Below are positions 10,474-19,636 of a DNA stretch of 64,000 nucleotides, piece after piece. A model generated the notes under the pieces. It worked only from the letters and a program-made list of their open reading frames with translations, made no database searches and had not been told where the DNA came from. Made by a program: the position numbers and the translations under genes. Position 1 is the first letter of the stretch. Every line of letters begins with the position of its first letter. The stretch is taken from the NCBI GenBank assembly GCA_039196965.1, contig JBCCUK010000014.1, forward strand, positions 1 through 64,000. Direction: 5' to 3'. Origin of the DNA: CALLCD01 sp039196965 (GTDB lineage: Bacteria; Pseudomonadota; Alphaproteobacteria; Caulobacterales; Hyphomonadaceae).

Positions 10474-11583
10474 ATGGCGCAAACGTCCAGATCCTCAAAC
10501 AAGGTCAAACGCCTGAACCTCGCCCTGCAAGGGGGCGGATCGCACGGGGCTTTCACCTGGGGCGTGCTCGACCGCATCCTCGAAGATGAAACCCTCGAAA
10601 TTGACGCGATCTCCGGTGCCAGCGCCGGAGCGATGAATGCCGTCGTTCTCGCCGATGGCTGGATGAAGGGCGGACGGCAAGGCGCGCGTGACGCCCTCAA
10701 ACGATTCTGGGACAATGTTGGCAAGACGGCGCGTACTAGCCCGATACAAAGGGGACCGCTTGGCAAATGGTTCAATGACTGGAGCCTCGACGCCTCCCCT
10801 GCCTATCTCTATTTCGACATGGTCACACGCCTGGTGAGCCCCTATGATCTCAATCCGGCCAATATAAATCCATTGCGCGACATTCTGACCGAGCAAGTCG
10901 ACTTTGATGCGGTCAGGGCCTGCCAGGAGATCGGCGTCCATATCTCGGCCACCAATGTCGAGACCGGACGGGTTGAAGTGTTCAATCGGCATGAACTTGG
11001 CGTTGACCATGTGCTCGCCTCGGCCTGCCTGCCGACATTGTTCCAGGCGGTCGAAATTGACGGCGTGCCCTACTGGGATGGGGGATATATGGGCAACCCG
11101 CCCCTCTTTCCGCTCTTCGACCATTCCGAGACCGACGACGTGGTCATCGTTCAGATCAATCCGATCGAGCGTACGGGAGCCCCGAGAAAGGCAAGGGATA
11201 TTCTGAACCGTCTGAATGAGATCACCTTCAATGCTTCGCTGCTTAAAGAGCTGCGGGCGATCGATTTTGTTTCACGCTTGATGGATGCCGGGCGGCTGGA
11301 GGGCACCGGATATCGCCGGGTGCTGGTTCATATGATCAGCCATGAACAGGCGCTTTGCGGCTTCGGGGCTTCGTCAAAACTGAATGCAGAGGAAGCATTC
11401 CTCGAACTGCTCTTCGCACGGGGCCGCGAGGTCGCCGATGGCTGGCTGAAGGCCAACAAGAAGAATATCGGCAAACGGTCATCGGTAAATCTGCGCAAAC
11501 TGTTTGAAGGCAGCGAGGACACGCTCGGCGTCGACCGGATCACCCGGCGCGCAAAATTCCAGACAAAGGCGGCGGACTCCTAG
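10474..11583 (+). CDS. patatin-like phospholipase
   Basis: A 369-residue patatin-family acyl hydrolase, probably acting on phospholipid or acylglycerol. It has the glycine-rich oxyanion loop 'GGGSHGAFTWG' (residues about 15-25), the nucleophile elbow G-x-S-x-G in 'SGASAGAMNAV', and the catalytic Asp in 'WDGGYMGNPP'. There is no signal peptide, so it is probably cytoplasmic or membrane-peripheral. It lies 89 bases after the histidine kinase on the same strand and could share its transcript. It may supply free acyl chains to the nearby thioesterases and flavoenzymes, but this is inference only. Confidence 0.92.
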   Translation: MAQTSRSSNKVKRLNLALQGGGSHGAFTWGVLDRILEDETLEIDAISGASAGAMNAVVLADGWMKGGRQGARDALKRFWDNVGKTARTSPIQRGPLGKWFNDWSLDASPAYLYFDMVTRLVSPYDLNPANINPLRDILTEQVDFDAVRACQEIGVHISATNVETGRVEVFNRHELGVDHVLASACLPTLFQAVEIDGVPYWDGGYMGNPPLFPLFDHSETDDVVIVQINPIERTGAPRKARDILNRLNEITFNASLLKELRAIDFVSRLMDAGRLEGTGYRRVLVHMISHEQALCGFGASSKLNAEEAFLELLFARGREVADGWLKANKKNIGKRSSVNLRKLFEGSEDTLGVDRITRRAKFQTKAADS

Positions 11584-11812
11584 TTTGTTCTGCACCAGCC
11601 GCTACACAGCGGATTGAACTTTTCGAGTCCCGGGTGTCAGAACATCCATGTTCAAAGACCCCCGCCCGCCCGGTTCCCATACTGGCGCGGATACCTGAAA
11701 GGGAATAACCGAGGATTGCAAAGACGTTTGCACTTGGTTTGTGATGCGAAGGTCCCTTTCCGGTCAACTGTACGGCCGGAAATCAAATGACCGATCGACG
11801 GGAGGGCCTGGT

Positions 11813-12886
11813 TTGACATCCGCACCGGAGGCGCGCCGCATTGACTATCTGGACGGGTTGCGCGGCCTCGCAATTCTGGGGGTCATGCTTTGGCACTATA
11901 CCGATGAGGTCTACGCTGCGCTTCTCCCCTACGGAGCCGCCTACGCCTCTATTCCGATCATCGATCGCGGTTGGGTCGGCGTTAATCTGTTCTTCCTGAT
12001 CTCAGGCTTTGTGATCTTGCTAAGCCTCGAAAGATATCCGGGATATGGCGCATTTCTGAAGCGTCGCTGGCTGCGCCTGTTTCCGGCCATGCTGATCGCC
12101 AGCTTGATCGTCTTCGGCGCATCGCAGATCAATGCCGATCACATGCCCCACGGCCGCGCCAGTATTCAAGATCTTATGCCGGGGCTGACATTTATCAGCG
12201 TGGGCTTCTACGCCGAATTCCTGCCATTTCCGGTGAGAGAGCTCGATGGCGTTTACTGGACACTATACGTCGAAGCCGGATTTTATGTCGTGTTCGGGGC
12301 CTTGTTCTATGCGCTTGGGTGGCAACGTGCGCTGACGGCACTCGCCGGACTCTGGGTGTTTGTCCTTGCCGGAGCCGACATTGCAGCGGAGATCGGCCAT
12401 GCTGGGTTACAAACGGGTTTCCGCTATCTGCAGTGGATCGGTGCGGAATATTTTGGATGGTTCGTCAGCGGCGCGCTCTTCTACAAAGCCCGGCAAATGA
12501 CCTCCCTATTATTATTCCTTGCCGCCATTGTTACGGGGCTGGTCAGTGCAATGACCTCAGATCTCTGGCAGCCGGACGATCTGGTGTCACAGCTTCATCT
12601 CTGTGGATGCGTCATACTGTTCGCTCTGGCGCTAAAATCGCCGCAATTGCAGACCGCACTCCGTATCAAACCAATGATTTTCATGGGGTTTATCAGCTAT
12701 CCGCTATATTTGCTGCACAATGAATTCGGCATAGGGCTCATCTCGGCGGTCGGTGCGGTGCTTCCGTCAAACTTATCTTGGGCACCGGCCGTATTCGTCG
12801 CTGGAGTGACAATTACATTATCGTACATCGTGGCGAAACTGGCCGAACCGGCGCTTCGAAAAGTGCTTCAAGGAAGGATTCAATAG
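11813..12886 (+). CDS. acyltransferase 3 family membrane protein
   Basis: An approximately 357-residue integral membrane acyltransferase (OafA/NodX type) that transfers acyl groups to a surface glycan or similar acceptor. The N-terminal 'RRIDYLDGLRGLAILGVMLWHY' contains the family's R-x-x-D-x-L-R-G start and the catalytic His, and about ten hydrophobic segments follow. The frame opens at ATG 11741, but TTG 11813 has a GGAGGG ribosome site six bases upstream and gives the normal family N-terminus, so I prefer it. It stands alone; the acceptor is unknown. Confidence 0.85.
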   Translation: MTSAPEARRIDYLDGLRGLAILGVMLWHYTDEVYAALLPYGAAYASIPIIDRGWVGVNLFFLISGFVILLSLERYPGYGAFLKRRWLRLFPAMLIASLIVFGASQINADHMPHGRASIQDLMPGLTFISVGFYAEFLPFPVRELDGVYWTLYVEAGFYVVFGALFYALGWQRALTALAGLWVFVLAGADIAAEIGHAGLQTGFRYLQWIGAEYFGWFVSGALFYKARQMTSLLLFLAAIVTGLVSAMTSDLWQPDDLVSQLHLCGCVILFALALKSPQLQTALRIKPMIFMGFISYPLYLLHNEFGIGLISAVGAVLPSNLSWAPAVFVAGVTITLSYIVAKLAEPALRKVLQGRIQ

Positions 12887-12983
12887 ATATTTGGTGGGCC
12901 GGATTATCCATTTGTCCAAACTTATTGACTAATATTTATCGCAGCGATCCGGACCCAAGACGCCAAATCATGATTGCGAGAGC

Positions 12984-13412
12984 ATGATCCGAGCAAAAAC
13001 AATATGCCTTACTGTTCTACTGTTGGCTCTTCTCGCGCTGACCGGATGCCGGAACCCGGCATGGGACCCGGTAGTATTTAGCTGTACGTCCATCGGCGAA
13101 ACGGATTCCGATCCGGTTCGGGAGGTCTTTTTTCGCTTTGAGCGAGGGTATCTGTTCATCAGGAATGACGAGGGCGGGGCTGACAATGTTTGCTCGCAAG
13201 AGGGCACCGTAGACTGCTCAGTGAAAATGACGCGAAAAGCTCTGACACTGAGGCAGACGGTGGATGTGCCACGGTGTGGGTTTCGCTCTCAAATTCGCAC
13301 GACGCTAGACGTAGAGCGGGCATCGGGAGCGTTCCGCCTGACCCAGGAGGCTTGTGTGCCGAGAGACGACTTGGTGATCACCGGTATCTGCCAATCGCCG
13401 CAGCGGGATTGA
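12984..13412 (+). CDS. small predicted lipoprotein, unknown function
   Basis: A 142-residue protein that I do not recognise. It has a classical lipoprotein signal: Arg/Lys near the start, a leucine-rich core and the lipobox 'LALTGC' with the lipidated Cys at 22. The mature part has several further cysteines (for example in 'FSCTS', 'NVCSQ', 'DCSVK', 'PRCGF', 'EACVP', 'GICQS'), which suggests disulfides in the periplasm. It converges on the beta-lactamase gene with 8 bases between stops. Confidence 0.65.
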   Translation: MIRAKTICLTVLLLALLALTGCRNPAWDPVVFSCTSIGETDSDPVREVFFRFERGYLFIRNDEGGADNVCSQEGTVDCSVKMTRKALTLRQTVDVPRCGFRSQIRTTLDVERASGAFRLTQEACVPRDDLVITGICQSPQRD

Positions 13413-13420
13413 TAGGAACC

Positions 13421-14305
13421 CTATACTCCAAATTCGCGAGCGGCCCGCCTTGCCACTTCGGCATGGAGAGCATTCGTTGACCCATCAAAAGGGTTGGGCA
13501 CATTGGCGAACGAGACGATCAGAATAGGCCCCTGGGATGAGACATCTGGCGGGACTGCAAACGCGACATCGTTACTTTGATCGTTGGCGCTGGTGCCGGT
13601 CTTGTCGCCGGCGATCCAGCCCGCGGGTAGGCCGGCGCGAAGCCTGTCGAGGCCGGTGGTGGCGTCGATCATCCATTGGCGAAGCAGTGATCGACTGGCA
13701 GGCGTTAGGGCGTCGCCAAACAGAAAAATTCGCATCAGGTTAAGCATGGCGCGCGGCGAGGTCGTGTCGCGGGGATCGCCGGGCGCGTTTTCGTTGAGCG
13801 CTGTCTCATAACGGTCAAGGCGGGTCACCTCATCGCCATAGGATCGAAGGGTTGAGGTGAACCCTGCGGGACCACCAAGCTCGGTAATGAGGAGATTGGC
13901 TGCGGTGTTGTCGCTGGTCATGATGGTGGCCGCACAGAGCTCACCAAGGGTCATGGTCTCGCCGAGCCGTGGCTTGGTTACCGGGGAGTAGGAGACAAGG
14001 TCCTTAGGGTCGAGCAGGACTGGACGGGCGAGATCTTCCTTGCCCGTATCAATACGGGCCAGGACAAGCGCGCCCAGAAGCCATTTGAAGGAGGAGCAGA
14101 AAGCGAAACGCTCCTCAGGCCGGTGGGTCAGTTCCCGACCGGACGCAATATCCATGGCGGCGATGCCGAGACGGCCATTGTGATCACGCTCAAGGTCCGC
14201 GAAATCCGGGACGGAGCTACCAAGCGTCTCGCAGGCTGGAAGAAGCGGCACAGCAGCAATGGACAAGACCGCGCGGCGGCGTGTGAGGATCAATTCCAGC
14301 GGCAT
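13421..14305 (-). CDS. class A beta-lactamase, lipoprotein-type signal
   Basis: A 294-residue serine beta-lactamase that hydrolyses beta-lactams in the periplasm. All class A motifs are present: S71-S-F-K74, S131-D-N133, E167-x-x-L-N171 with a following omega loop, and K235-T-G237, so local numbering almost equals Ambler numbering. The N-terminus 'LTRRRAVLSIAAVPLLPAC' looks like a twin-Arg-like, lipobox-ending signal (Cys25), implying membrane anchoring. A Cys precedes the catalytic Ser (Ambler 69), as in KPC/SME-type enzymes, but Ambler 238 is Ser, so their disulfide cannot form; Cys77 of TEM-type enzymes is Gly. Start chosen at ATG 14305 with GGAG upstream; the longer frame overlaps folD. 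Spectrum cannot be predicted. Confidence 0.93.
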   Translation of the reverse strand: MPLELILTRRRAVLSIAAVPLLPACETLGSSVPDFADLERDHNGRLGIAAMDIASGRELTHRPEERFAFCSSFKWLLGALVLARIDTGKEDLARPVLLDPKDLVSYSPVTKPRLGETMTLGELCAATIMTSDNTAANLLITELGGPAGFTSTLRSYGDEVTRLDRYETALNENAPGDPRDTTSPRAMLNLMRIFLFGDALTPASRSLLRQWMIDATTGLDRLRAGLPAGWIAGDKTGTSANDQSNDVAFAVPPDVSSQGPILIVSFANVPNPFDGSTNALHAEVARRAAREFGV

Positions 14306-14390
14306 GATGGCTCCTACGCCTTCCACGGGCGATTTGGTATCGTGCAAACGCGGCGGTGTTTGGGCAATGTTCGGAAAAGAGTTTCGAGCG

Positions 14391-15278
14391 CTAGAGCCCG
14401 TCCGGCACGGTCCAGCCACGGCGGGCGCAGGCCGCAAGGACGGTGTTACGTAACAGGCAAGCAATCGTCATCGGGCCGACCCCGCCCGGAACCGGTGTGA
14501 TGTGGCCAGCGACGGGCCTACAGGTGTCAAAATCCGCATCGCCGACGAGGCGGGTCTTGCCCTCCCCTTTTTCGGGTGCGTCGATGCGGTTGATCCCGAC
14601 ATCGATGACGCAGGCTCCGGGCCTTACCCAGTCGCCCTTTACCATTTGCGGGCGGCCGACAGCGGGCACGAGAATATCGGCCTCGCGGCAGAGGGCAGGT
14701 AGATCTGCCGTACGAGAATGGGCGATGGAAACAGTGCAATTCTCGGCAAGAAAGAGGAGTGCGGCCGGCTTACCGACGAGGATGGACCGGCCAACCACCA
14801 CAACATGCTTGCCGGAGAGATTATCGCCAAGGGCGCGCTTGGCCAGGATGACACACCCGGTCGGCGTGCACGGCGCAAGACCGGGTTTACCAAGCATAAG
14901 CCTGCCAGCACTGGTCTCTGTCAGCCCGTCGACATCCTTGGCTGGGTCGATTTTTTCGATCGCAGCATCGGCATCGAGGCCATCAGGCAAGGGTAGTTGA
15001 AGAAGAATGCCGTCAACGGTCTCGTCTGCATTCAGGGAGGTGATGAGGGATTCCACATCGGACTGGGACGAAGTGGCCGGCAGACGGTGGTGGACCGATG
15101 TCATGCCCACCTCTTCGGTCTGACGGATCTTGTTGCGGACATAGACCTGGCTCGCCGGGTCCTCCCCGACCAGAACAACGGCGAGGGTGGGCTGGCCCGG
15201 TAGGGACGAGACAGCCTTAGCGACGGTGGCGCGTACATCGGCAGCAACGGCTTTGCCGTCAATCAGGGAAGCGGTCAT
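14391..15278 (-). CDS. folD: bifunctional methylene-THF dehydrogenase/cyclohydrolase FolD
   Basis: A 295-residue cytoplasmic enzyme of one-carbon metabolism that interconverts 5,10-methylene-THF and 10-formyl-THF with NADP+. Signature segments are 'QLPLPDGLD', 'PAKDVDGLT', 'PCTPTG', the nucleotide-binding 'GRSILVGKPAALLFL', and the C-terminal 'PVPGGVGPMT'. Start at ATG 15278; the longer open frame upstream runs through yggT. It lies 20 bases downstream of yggT, an arrangement common in alphaproteobacteria, where a DUF167 gene often sits between; that gene is absent here. Confidence 0.97.
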   Translation of the reverse strand: MTASLIDGKAVAADVRATVAKAVSSLPGQPTLAVVLVGEDPASQVYVRNKIRQTEEVGMTSVHHRLPATSSQSDVESLITSLNADETVDGILLQLPLPDGLDADAAIEKIDPAKDVDGLTETSAGRLMLGKPGLAPCTPTGCVILAKRALGDNLSGKHVVVVGRSILVGKPAALLFLAENCTVSIAHSRTADLPALCREADILVPAVGRPQMVKGDWVRPGACVIDVGINRIDAPEKGEGKTRLVGDADFDTCRPVAGHITPVPGGVGPMTIACLLRNTVLAACARRGWTVPDGL

Positions 15279-15298
15279 GGGATTTACGGAGTCCGGTG

Positions 15299-15589
15299 TC
15301 AGAATACGTTTGGATAGATGTAGTAGCGGATCACCTGCTGCAGGAAGTACAGCCCGAGGATCACCACAAGCGGCGATAGATCGAGGCCCGTATTCATCGG
15401 CATACGACGACGAACCGGGGCAACAAGCGGATCTGTGAGCTGGTGAAGCATTCGCCAGATCTGGTTGACGAAGGGATTTTGGGTGTTGAGGACATTGAAT
15501 GCCACGAGCCAGGACAGGATCGCCTGAATAATAATTACCCAAACGGCAAGGTCGATGATAATCAGGAGGACATCAAGAAGAGCGCGCAT
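15299..15589 (-). CDS. YggT family membrane protein
   Basis: A 96-residue inner-membrane protein with two hydrophobic segments. The conserved YggT linker 'NPFVNQIWRMLHQLTDPLVAPVRR' region (about residues 38-62) is intact, and the second helix begins near 'LSPLVVILGLYFLQQVI'. YggT proteins are linked to osmotic tolerance and to membrane or division processes, but their biochemical role is unsettled. Probably cotranscribed with folD. Confidence 0.9.
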   Translation of the reverse strand: MRALLDVLLIIIDLAVWVIIIQAILSWLVAFNVLNTQNPFVNQIWRMLHQLTDPLVAPVRRRMPMNTGLDLSPLVVILGLYFLQQVIRYYIYPNVF

Positions 15590-15836
15590 AGCAGTTTAAT
15601 CATTTGCTTCTGATCAGATTTATTGCGTGTCTATCCTGCCAGAGGCCGGGCGGGCAAGGTGCCAAAGTCGGCAGGCTTTCTTTTGCGCAGGGCGCGCCCT
15701 GGCGGCCTGAAGCCATAAAGGTGGGCGCAGGCACAGGGCGATTTAGGTTAGAGGCATCGAAACTCTTATTCGCCGTTTGCGCAATTCATGCTCAATGGCA
15801 CGTTCCAAATGAGTCTATTCAGGGAGCAATTCACCC

Positions 15837-17069
15837 ATGGCGGTGATGACCACCACCGAACAAGCAGAACAGATACAACCTGTCCGCGCCCTATCCGGTC
15901 TACAAAAGGCCGTGGTGGCACTCGGTGTATCGGCGATGGGCGTCGGCATGACGATCAACTTTGTGGTGGTGGCTCCATTAACGCGGGACGCCGGGCTGAG
16001 CGAGCTACAGGTTGCGGCGATCCTCGCCATATCCGCCCTGTTCTATGCCTGGATGACACCAATCTGGGGCCGATGGGGCGACCAATTCGGTCGAAAACGG
16101 GTGATGGTTGCCTCGCTCATGGCGGCGGGAATAACCAATGCTCTGTTCGCCATGACACTAAACACAGCGCTTTCCGGCGCGCTTGTGGGCATGACGGCAT
16201 TCTTCACGCTAGCCGCCGTGCGGATGTTGTTCGGCCTCCTCTCGCCCGGCATTTACCCAGCCGCTATGGGCATGATGATCGAGGCGACAACACCGACGAC
16301 GCGGGCTGCGGGCATGGGCCTGATCGGGACAGCCATGTCCATCGGCTCGATTGTAGGTCCCGCCGGTGCAGCCATCCTTGCGCCTTTCGGGGCACTGGCA
16401 CCGCTCTGGGGTTCCATCGGGTTTTCCATCGCCTGCGCCCTGGTTCTGGCCATTGTGCTACCACCAACGCGGAACCGGCGAGAGCCCGGCGTGCGGCCGA
16501 AACCACTCAGCCTGTTCGATCCGCGCATTCGTCCCCATGTCCTCTTTCTTTTCGCCTATTTCGTAATCGTGGCAGCGATACAGGTCACCCTCGCCTTTTT
16601 GGTAGCCGATCGGTACGGTCTTGAACGGGCCGATGCCGTACAAGCGTCCGGGCTCGCCTTCGCAGCCCTTGCAGCGGCGATGATCATTGTCCAGTTTGGC
16701 TACGTGCAGCCGAGGAACCCAGCCCCTAAGAAAATGCTTCCGAGAGGACTTACGGCAATTGTGGTCGGCTACGCCGCCGCTGCCCTTGCACCGGGTTTTG
16801 CCTTTTTATGCGGTGCGTTTTTCCTCGTAGGCGTGGGTGCAGCCCTTGTCGTGCCAGCCGCGAACGCCCTTGGCAGTCTTTCGGTACCCCAGGAAGATCA
16901 GGCAGGTGCTGCGGCGGTACTCTCCTCAGCGCCGCCATGGGCCTTCGTGGTCGGCCCGCTTTTGGGTGCCATTCTCTATGACTTGCACCCATCGGCACCA
17001 TTGCTGGTCAGCGCGGGGCTGATGGCAGCCCTCTGTGTTTACGCACTTGCCACAACGGCTCGCCGTTAA
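15837..17069 (+). CDS. MFS transporter
   Basis: A 410-residue major facilitator superfamily permease with 12 predicted helices. The loop 2-3 signature is visible as 'GRWGDQFGRKRVM' (about residues 80-92), and 'RMLFGLLSPGIYPAAMGMM' corresponds to the motif of helices 4-5. This layout suits a drug or metabolite:H+ antiporter; the substrate is unknown. ATG 15837 or ATG 15846 could start. Divergent from yggT-folD. Confidence 0.88.
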   Translation: MAVMTTTEQAEQIQPVRALSGLQKAVVALGVSAMGVGMTINFVVVAPLTRDAGLSELQVAAILAISALFYAWMTPIWGRWGDQFGRKRVMVASLMAAGITNALFAMTLNTALSGALVGMTAFFTLAAVRMLFGLLSPGIYPAAMGMMIEATTPTTRAAGMGLIGTAMSIGSIVGPAGAAILAPFGALAPLWGSIGFSIACALVLAIVLPPTRNRREPGVRPKPLSLFDPRIRPHVLFLFAYFVIVAAIQVTLAFLVADRYGLERADAVQASGLAFAALAAAMIIVQFGYVQPRNPAPKKMLPRGLTAIVVGYAAAALAPGFAFLCGAFFLVGVGAALVVPAANALGSLSVPQEDQAGAAAVLSSAPPWAFVVGPLLGAILYDLHPSAPLLVSAGLMAALCVYALATTARR

Positions 17070-17105
17070 AGACTTACCCACAGGATGACGATATAGGCTC
17101 GGCCT

Positions 17106-18569
17106 ATGCGGATAAGACCCGTTCTTCTGGCCATTGGTGTTATGGTTGCCCTGCTCGGGGTCGCCATGGTGCCGTCTGCCCTGATCGACCTTGCTGATCA
17201 GGACACGGAACGGGGTGCGAATTGGCGGATTTTCGCAGGCTCTGCGATCATCTGCATCACTATCGGCCTGGTGGCAGTGGGCTTGGCCGGAAAGAATAAT
17301 CGCGCCACGGGCCCGAAGGAAGCTTTTGTCCTTACAGTGCTTGTCTGGACGTTTCTGCCTGCCGTGGCTGCCATTCCGTTCGTTCTTTCAAATTACTCTA
17401 TTACAGACGGCTGGTTTGAAAGCGTCTCGGGCCTGACGACCACTGGATCTACCGTTCTGACCGGGCTCGATCTGATGCCGCGAGGGTTGCTGTTATGGCG
17501 AGCCATCCTCCAGTGGATCGGCGGTATCGGCATCATCGTTACCGCGATTGCGATCCTGCCCATGCTGCGCGTCGGCGGGATGCAGCTCTTCCAGTTGGAA
17601 AGCTCCGACATGTCGGGAAAGTTCCTGCCGCGGGTCACTGAAATCGCGGCGCAGACCGGGCTGGTCTATCTCGGTCTCACCATCGCCTGCGCAGTTCTCT
17701 ACGATATCAACGGGATGAATACGTTCGACTGTATCACCCACGCCATGACGACCATGGCGGCGGGTGGATACTCGACCCACGATGAATCCTTCGCATATTT
17801 CGGCAGCGGCGCATCGAGCGTCGCGATCCTTTTCATGATACTGGCCGGCCTGCCCTTTGCCTCTTTTGTTCTCCTTTTGAGGGGCAATCCGCGGCCTTTT
17901 CTGCGAGACAGTCAGCCGCGGCTCTACCTCGCCATTATGGTGGCCGCGATCATCATCATGCTCCTATACAACAGCATTGGCCAGGGATCGGCTGTGTTCG
18001 ACGATTTCGACGAAGCCCTGCGCAACACTGCTTTCAGCGTTGTTTCGGTGATGACGGGTACAGGCTATGCGAACACCAATTACGGGGCCTGGGGGCCGGG
18101 CTCCACGGCGATGTTCCTGATGCTCATGTTCCTTGGCGGTTGCGCCGGATCGGCTGCCTGCGGCATGAAGATTTTCCGCCTTGAAATCAGTGTGCGGGCA
18201 ATCGTCGCCCACGCGAAGCGCATGGTCAGCCCCAACCGGCTCGCGCCGGTGCGCTACAATGGACGCGTGGTCGATGAGGACACGATCCAATCGGTGCTCG
18301 TCTTCATGTTCCTGTACCTTGCCACCTTCATGATCACCAGCGCGCTTCTAGGTCTGACGGAGAATGTCGACGCCGTCACCGCGATTTCCGGCGCTGCGAC
18401 AAGCGTCTCCAATGTCGGCCCGGGCCTTGGCTCGCTGATCGGCCCGAAGGGAACGTTTCAATCGCTTTCCGATCCGGCAAAATGGATTTGCTCCTTTGCC
18501 ATGCTGCTTGGGCGGCTAGAATTCATTGCCATGTTTGTCGTGCTAACGCCGCGCTTCTGGCGGGGATGA
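17106..18569 (+). CDS. trkH: TrkH family potassium uptake protein
   Basis: A 487-residue K+-translocating subunit of the Trk system in the inner membrane. Pore-loop (filter) segments are seen as 'GLTTTGSTVL', 'TMAAGGYSTHDES', 'VVSVMTGTGYANTN' and 'SGAATSVSNVGPG', the four repeats expected for TrkH. No trkA is adjacent, so the cytoplasmic regulatory subunit must be elsewhere. The next gene begins inside its stop codon (ATGA overlap), so the two are probably co-translated. Confidence 0.93.
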   Translation: MRIRPVLLAIGVMVALLGVAMVPSALIDLADQDTERGANWRIFAGSAIICITIGLVAVGLAGKNNRATGPKEAFVLTVLVWTFLPAVAAIPFVLSNYSITDGWFESVSGLTTTGSTVLTGLDLMPRGLLLWRAILQWIGGIGIIVTAIAILPMLRVGGMQLFQLESSDMSGKFLPRVTEIAAQTGLVYLGLTIACAVLYDINGMNTFDCITHAMTTMAAGGYSTHDESFAYFGSGASSVAILFMILAGLPFASFVLLLRGNPRPFLRDSQPRLYLAIMVAAIIIMLLYNSIGQGSAVFDDFDEALRNTAFSVVSVMTGTGYANTNYGAWGPGSTAMFLMLMFLGGCAGSAACGMKIFRLEISVRAIVAHAKRMVSPNRLAPVRYNGRVVDEDTIQSVLVFMFLYLATFMITSALLGLTENVDAVTAISGAATSVSNVGPGLGSLIGPKGTFQSLSDPAKWICSFAMLLGRLEFIAMFVVLTPRFWRG

Positions 18570-19417
18570 CCATGCACATCTTCGCTCTCACCGCCCTTGC
18601 CATGGTTGCCTTTGCGGCGAACTCGGTGCTCGGGCGGCTGGGTCTGGTGGATGGCGGGATTGGGCCCGGAAGCTTTGCCGCCATTCGGCTTGTGTCCGGT
18701 GCGCTATTGCTGTGCCTGTTGGCTGGTCTGGGAAAATCCATCTCGGCCGGCACATGGAGCGGCGCGGCATCACTCTTCATCTATGCGGCCTTCTTCTCAT
18801 ACGCCTATTTGCAGCTGGATGCCGGAATGGGCGCACTGATCCTGTTCGCGATCGTGCAGATCACCATGGTGGGATCAGGCCTCGCCAGCGGAGAGCGCCT
18901 GTCCGGCCTGCAATGGACGGGATTCCTCATGGCGGTCGGCGGCCTCGTCTGGCTGCTGAGCCCGGGATTGGCCGCACCACCTCTTGCAGGTGCATTGGCT
19001 ATGGCGGTGGCAGGGATTGGCTGGGGCGTTTACTCACTGCTTGGCCGAGGCTCGACCATTGATCCAACGGCCCGTACGGCTGGGAATTTCGCCCGGGCAA
19101 GCCTGATAGCGCTGCTCCTCTTGCCCGCCGCCTTGTTTGTCGCGGGCGAACCCGAACCGGCGACCTATGGGGTGATCCTCGCCATCCTATCTGGCGCTGT
19201 CACATCAGGCCTCGGCTATGCGATTTGGTACACAGCATTGAAAGGGTTGAGCGCAACACGGGCGGGCATCGCACAACTCACCGTCCCAGCCATTGCCGCC
19301 CTTGGCGGCGTCCTGTTTTTGGGAGAGGCGTTGACCCTTCGCTTTGGCGTTTCAAGCCTCATCATTTTGAGCGGCGTGGCGCTGGCGACAATGGTGCCAA
19401 AACGCGCGAAGGCATGA
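18566..19417 (+). CDS. EamA/DMT-family transporter
   Basis: A 283-residue membrane protein with about ten short hydrophobic helices arranged as two EamA halves. 'FAANSVLGRLGL' at the start and 'YTALKGLSATRAGIAQLTVPAIAALGGVLFLGEALT' near the end (split here over about 35 residues) are typical of drug/metabolite exporters. Although the frame is open from 18482, ATG 18566 overlaps the trkH stop by 4 bases and fits the family N-terminus. Substrate unknown; no functional tie to K+ uptake is evident beyond the shared transcript. Confidence 0.88.
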   Translation: MTMHIFALTALAMVAFAANSVLGRLGLVDGGIGPGSFAAIRLVSGALLLCLLAGLGKSISAGTWSGAASLFIYAAFFSYAYLQLDAGMGALILFAIVQITMVGSGLASGERLSGLQWTGFLMAVGGLVWLLSPGLAAPPLAGALAMAVAGIGWGVYSLLGRGSTIDPTARTAGNFARASLIALLLLPAALFVAGEPEPATYGVILAILSGAVTSGLGYAIWYTALKGLSATRAGIAQLTVPAIAALGGVLFLGEALTLRFGVSSLIILSGVALATMVPKRAKA

Positions 19418-19445
19418 TGGAGGCATGAAAAAGACGCCATAATGC

Positions 19446-19466
19446 TGGATACATATTTAGTATCCA
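19446..19466. repeat. inverted repeat TGGATAC-N7-GTATCCA
   Basis: A perfect 7-base inverted repeat with a 7-base AT-rich centre, 30 bases after the transporter stop. It lacks a T-tract, so it could be a weak hairpin end-point or an operator. A second small inverted repeat (CACTCC-N5-GGAGTG, 19571-19587) precedes the next gene. Confidence 0.5.
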
Positions 19467-19636
19467 AATTATCCAATCTATTGTAATCATTACGATTCCA
19501 GAGAAATACAGGAATATCTGTAAGACGAAATCTCATTAACCATGTTTGACAGCGTGCGCACCACGGTCTTCACTCCACTCAGGAGTGTAGACATCCTTTT
19601 CAGGTGGTTGAGAGATAAAAACCAAGAGGAACATCC

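Noticed and set aside
15788..16624. Long plus-strand frame of 278 codons inside the MFS gene
   Set aside because: It is His/Arg/Gly-rich low-quality sequence in another frame of a clear 12-helix transporter.
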